A stretch of DNA of 64,000 nucleotides, taken from NCBI RefSeq assembly GCF_001999465.1, contig NZ_MQMF01000001.1, forward strand, positions 1,302,001 through 1,366,000, in the 5' to 3' direction. A model generated the notes under the pieces. That model did no database searches. It was given only the letters and a program-made list of their open reading frames with translations, and was not told the DNA's origin. Source of the stretch: Fictibacillus arsenicus (GTDB lineage: Bacteria; Bacillota; Bacilli; Bacillales; Fictibacillaceae). Made by a program: the position numbers and the translations under genes. Positions 62,908 through 64,000 of the stretch are shown here, one piece after another (the first letter of the stretch is position 1; each line of letters starts with the position of its first letter).

Positions 62908-64000
62908 TTAACGAGTCAATGCATTATAAGCATTCACGATTCCGCTTCCGTACAGTGGATCATAACCCTTTTTGCCAGCGTCTACAGCTGTTTGCTGAAG
63001 ATGCGCTGTTACTTGGCTAGGAGTTGGCTTTTTACCTGTTTCTTTATATACTTTCGCAATATAAGCTGCAGCTACACCGGAAACCTGCGGTGCTGCCATG
63101 GAAGTTCCACCTTTCCAGCCATAACCCTTTTCACCAAATAAAGCTTCAGCAGTCACAGAAGGCATATATGTTGGAACTGTGCTTAAAACGAGATACTTAT
63201 AGTAGTCTGCCGGGCGATTAGAAGGATCAGGTCCTACATCTCCGCCTGGAGCTGCGATATCAATTGCCCCATTTCCATAGTTAGAATAAAAAGCTAATCG
63301 GTCCTCTGTTCCAAAGCCTCCGCCTGTTGCAGAAACAGTAAATGCTCCTGGTGTTTGAGACGGTACTTTAAACGCTGCACCTCTGACATCATAATCCTTT
63401 GTAGTTGGATTAGCATCTAATACTTTATTATACCAGTCTGCAAGCTTTGCAGGATTGCTTAGATCCTGTCCGTCATTACCTGCTGATGCAACAACTGTTA
63501 CATTTTTATTGATGGCATAACGGATCGCACGGTTGTATGCCACCATGTCAGCCGCATCATTACCAAGTCTGAGTGTTTCACCAGTAGCCGGATCTGTGTA
63601 ATACCATTGACCGATTACTCGTGTCCCGCCGAGACTCATATTTATAACATCTACTCCATCATTTGCCGCAGCTATGATGGCATCTGTAATCCATATCTGC
63701 TGTGCTCCGCCTGTTGCTCCAAATACACGATACGCACGAAGACCAACCTCAGGAGCAATTCCTTTTACTCTTCCATTCGCCCCGATCGTACCTGCGACAT
63801 GTGTCCCGTGACTATTGAAATCCCAAGCATCAGTTGTACCAGGTACAAAAGTTTTAGAACCAGGAACAATGTTGTTTACCAGATCAGGATGATTGAAATC
63901 AAAACCTGTGTCAATGACCCCAACTACAACCTCCTTGCTGCCACTTGAAATCGCATGGCTAGCGCCTTTATTTGTTACTTTTTCAATATCCCACTGCCAT
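62908..64000 (-). CDS. S8 subtilisin-family serine protease (5' part beyond window)
   Basis: About 364 residues visible, starting in frame before position 64000. The catalytic triad is complete: Asp in VVGVIDTGFDFNHPDL, His in FNSHGTHVAGTIGANG, and Ser in WKGGTSMAAPQVSGVAA. VINMSLGGT and VTVVASAGNDGQD mark the conserved core. The gene is not limited to the internal ATG at 63639; the same frame runs to the window edge. Signal and propeptide lie outside the window. Probably secreted. Confidence 0.94.
   Translation of the reverse strand, partial: WQWDIEKVTNKGASHAISSGSKEVVVGVIDTGFDFNHPDLVNNIVPGSKTFVPGTTDAWDFNSHGTHVAGTIGANGRVKGIAPEVGLRAYRVFGATGGAQQIWITDAIIAAANDGVDVINMSLGGTRVIGQWYYTDPATGETLRLGNDAADMVAYNRAIRYAINKNVTVVASAGNDGQDLSNPAKLADWYNKVLDANPTTKDYDVRGAAFKVPSQTPGAFTVSATGGGFGTEDRLAFYSNYGNGAIDIAAPGGDVGPDPSNRPADYYKYLVLSTVPTYMPSVTAEALFGEKGYGWKGGTSMAAPQVSGVAAAYIAKVYKETGKKPTPSQVTAHLQQTAVDAGKKGYDPLYGSGIVNAYNALTR

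Noticed and set aside
62908-63639. Short subtilase starting at the ATG at 63639
   Set aside because: The same frame continues upstream with the catalytic Asp and His regions, so the ATG is internal and the gene runs off the window.

Overview
The window looks like a chromosome segment from a low-to-moderate GC, Gram-positive, spore-former-type Bacillaceae bacterium; Fictibacillus or a close Bacillus relative is my guess. The grounds are strong AGGAGG ribosome binding sites, frequent TTG starts, a T-box leader, a Zur box and a preQ1 riboswitch of Bacillus type. Many genes also have clear Bacillus subtilis counterparts: ykwC, ycgQ/ycgR, adeR-ald, glyS, proC, ywbE, adeC, lia, bsaA and ctaM. I see no phage, insertion sequence, CRISPR array, tRNA or rRNA. 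Both window edges cut through secreted protease genes: an M6 InhA-type metalloprotease on the left and an S8 subtilase on the right.

Layout. 1-1883 is inhA. 2069-9922 is a Flp/Tad pilus locus on the minus strand. It starts with a cyclic-di-GMP-I riboswitch, then a DUF192 gene overlapping the Flp pilin gene, then a hairpin terminator, a dispersed repeat and the export machinery (prepilin peptidase, TadE, TadG, RcpC/CpaB, CpaE/TadZ, CpaF, TadB, TadC). 10360-12203 holds an unrecognised membrane protein. 12204-14271 is a putative zinc-related ycgR-ycgQ pair behind a Zur box. 14300-21163 mixes a hydroxyacid dehydrogenase, a secreted permuted NlpC/P60-like protein, an MFS pump, an NAD(P)-binding protein and CtaM. 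21164-31798 has an M3 peptidase, the adeR-ald pair, a preQ1-controlled queuosine precursor transporter, an HD protein, a secreted GDPD, a Crp/Fnr regulator, an AEC permease and a DUF523-DUF1722 protein. 31900-38050 has Nudix and GNAT enzymes, a hemolysin III protein, an M24 peptidase and T-box-controlled glyS. 38117-48244 is sugar metabolism (fructokinase-like, IIA-Glc, an M14 carboxypeptidase, a broken aldo/keto reductase) ending in a maltose-type operon: PTS EIICB, an EEP-family phosphatase and a GH13 glucosidase. 48287-58067 holds a nucleotidyltransferase, a desaturase, a DEAD-box helicase, proC, an M20 dipeptidase, ywbE and adeC. 58075-61581 is a lia cell-envelope stress operon without liaG. 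61786-64000 has a Nudix enzyme, a glutathione peroxidase and the subtilase.

Spacer elements. Two repeat classes occupy many spacers. Six copies of a roughly 115-130 bp GC-rich element with inverted ends lie at 8922, 11975, 24288, 36239, 39145 and 48679; three of them sit between a stop codon and that gene's terminator. Separately, four spacers (20968, 34817, 43703, 55021) carry short degenerate arrays with four unrelated unit sequences but nearly the same period: exactly 21 bp in three and about 20 bp in the fourth. I do not recognise the arrays as a named element, and I regard them and the c-di-GMP-riboswitch-controlled Tad pilus as the most interesting content.
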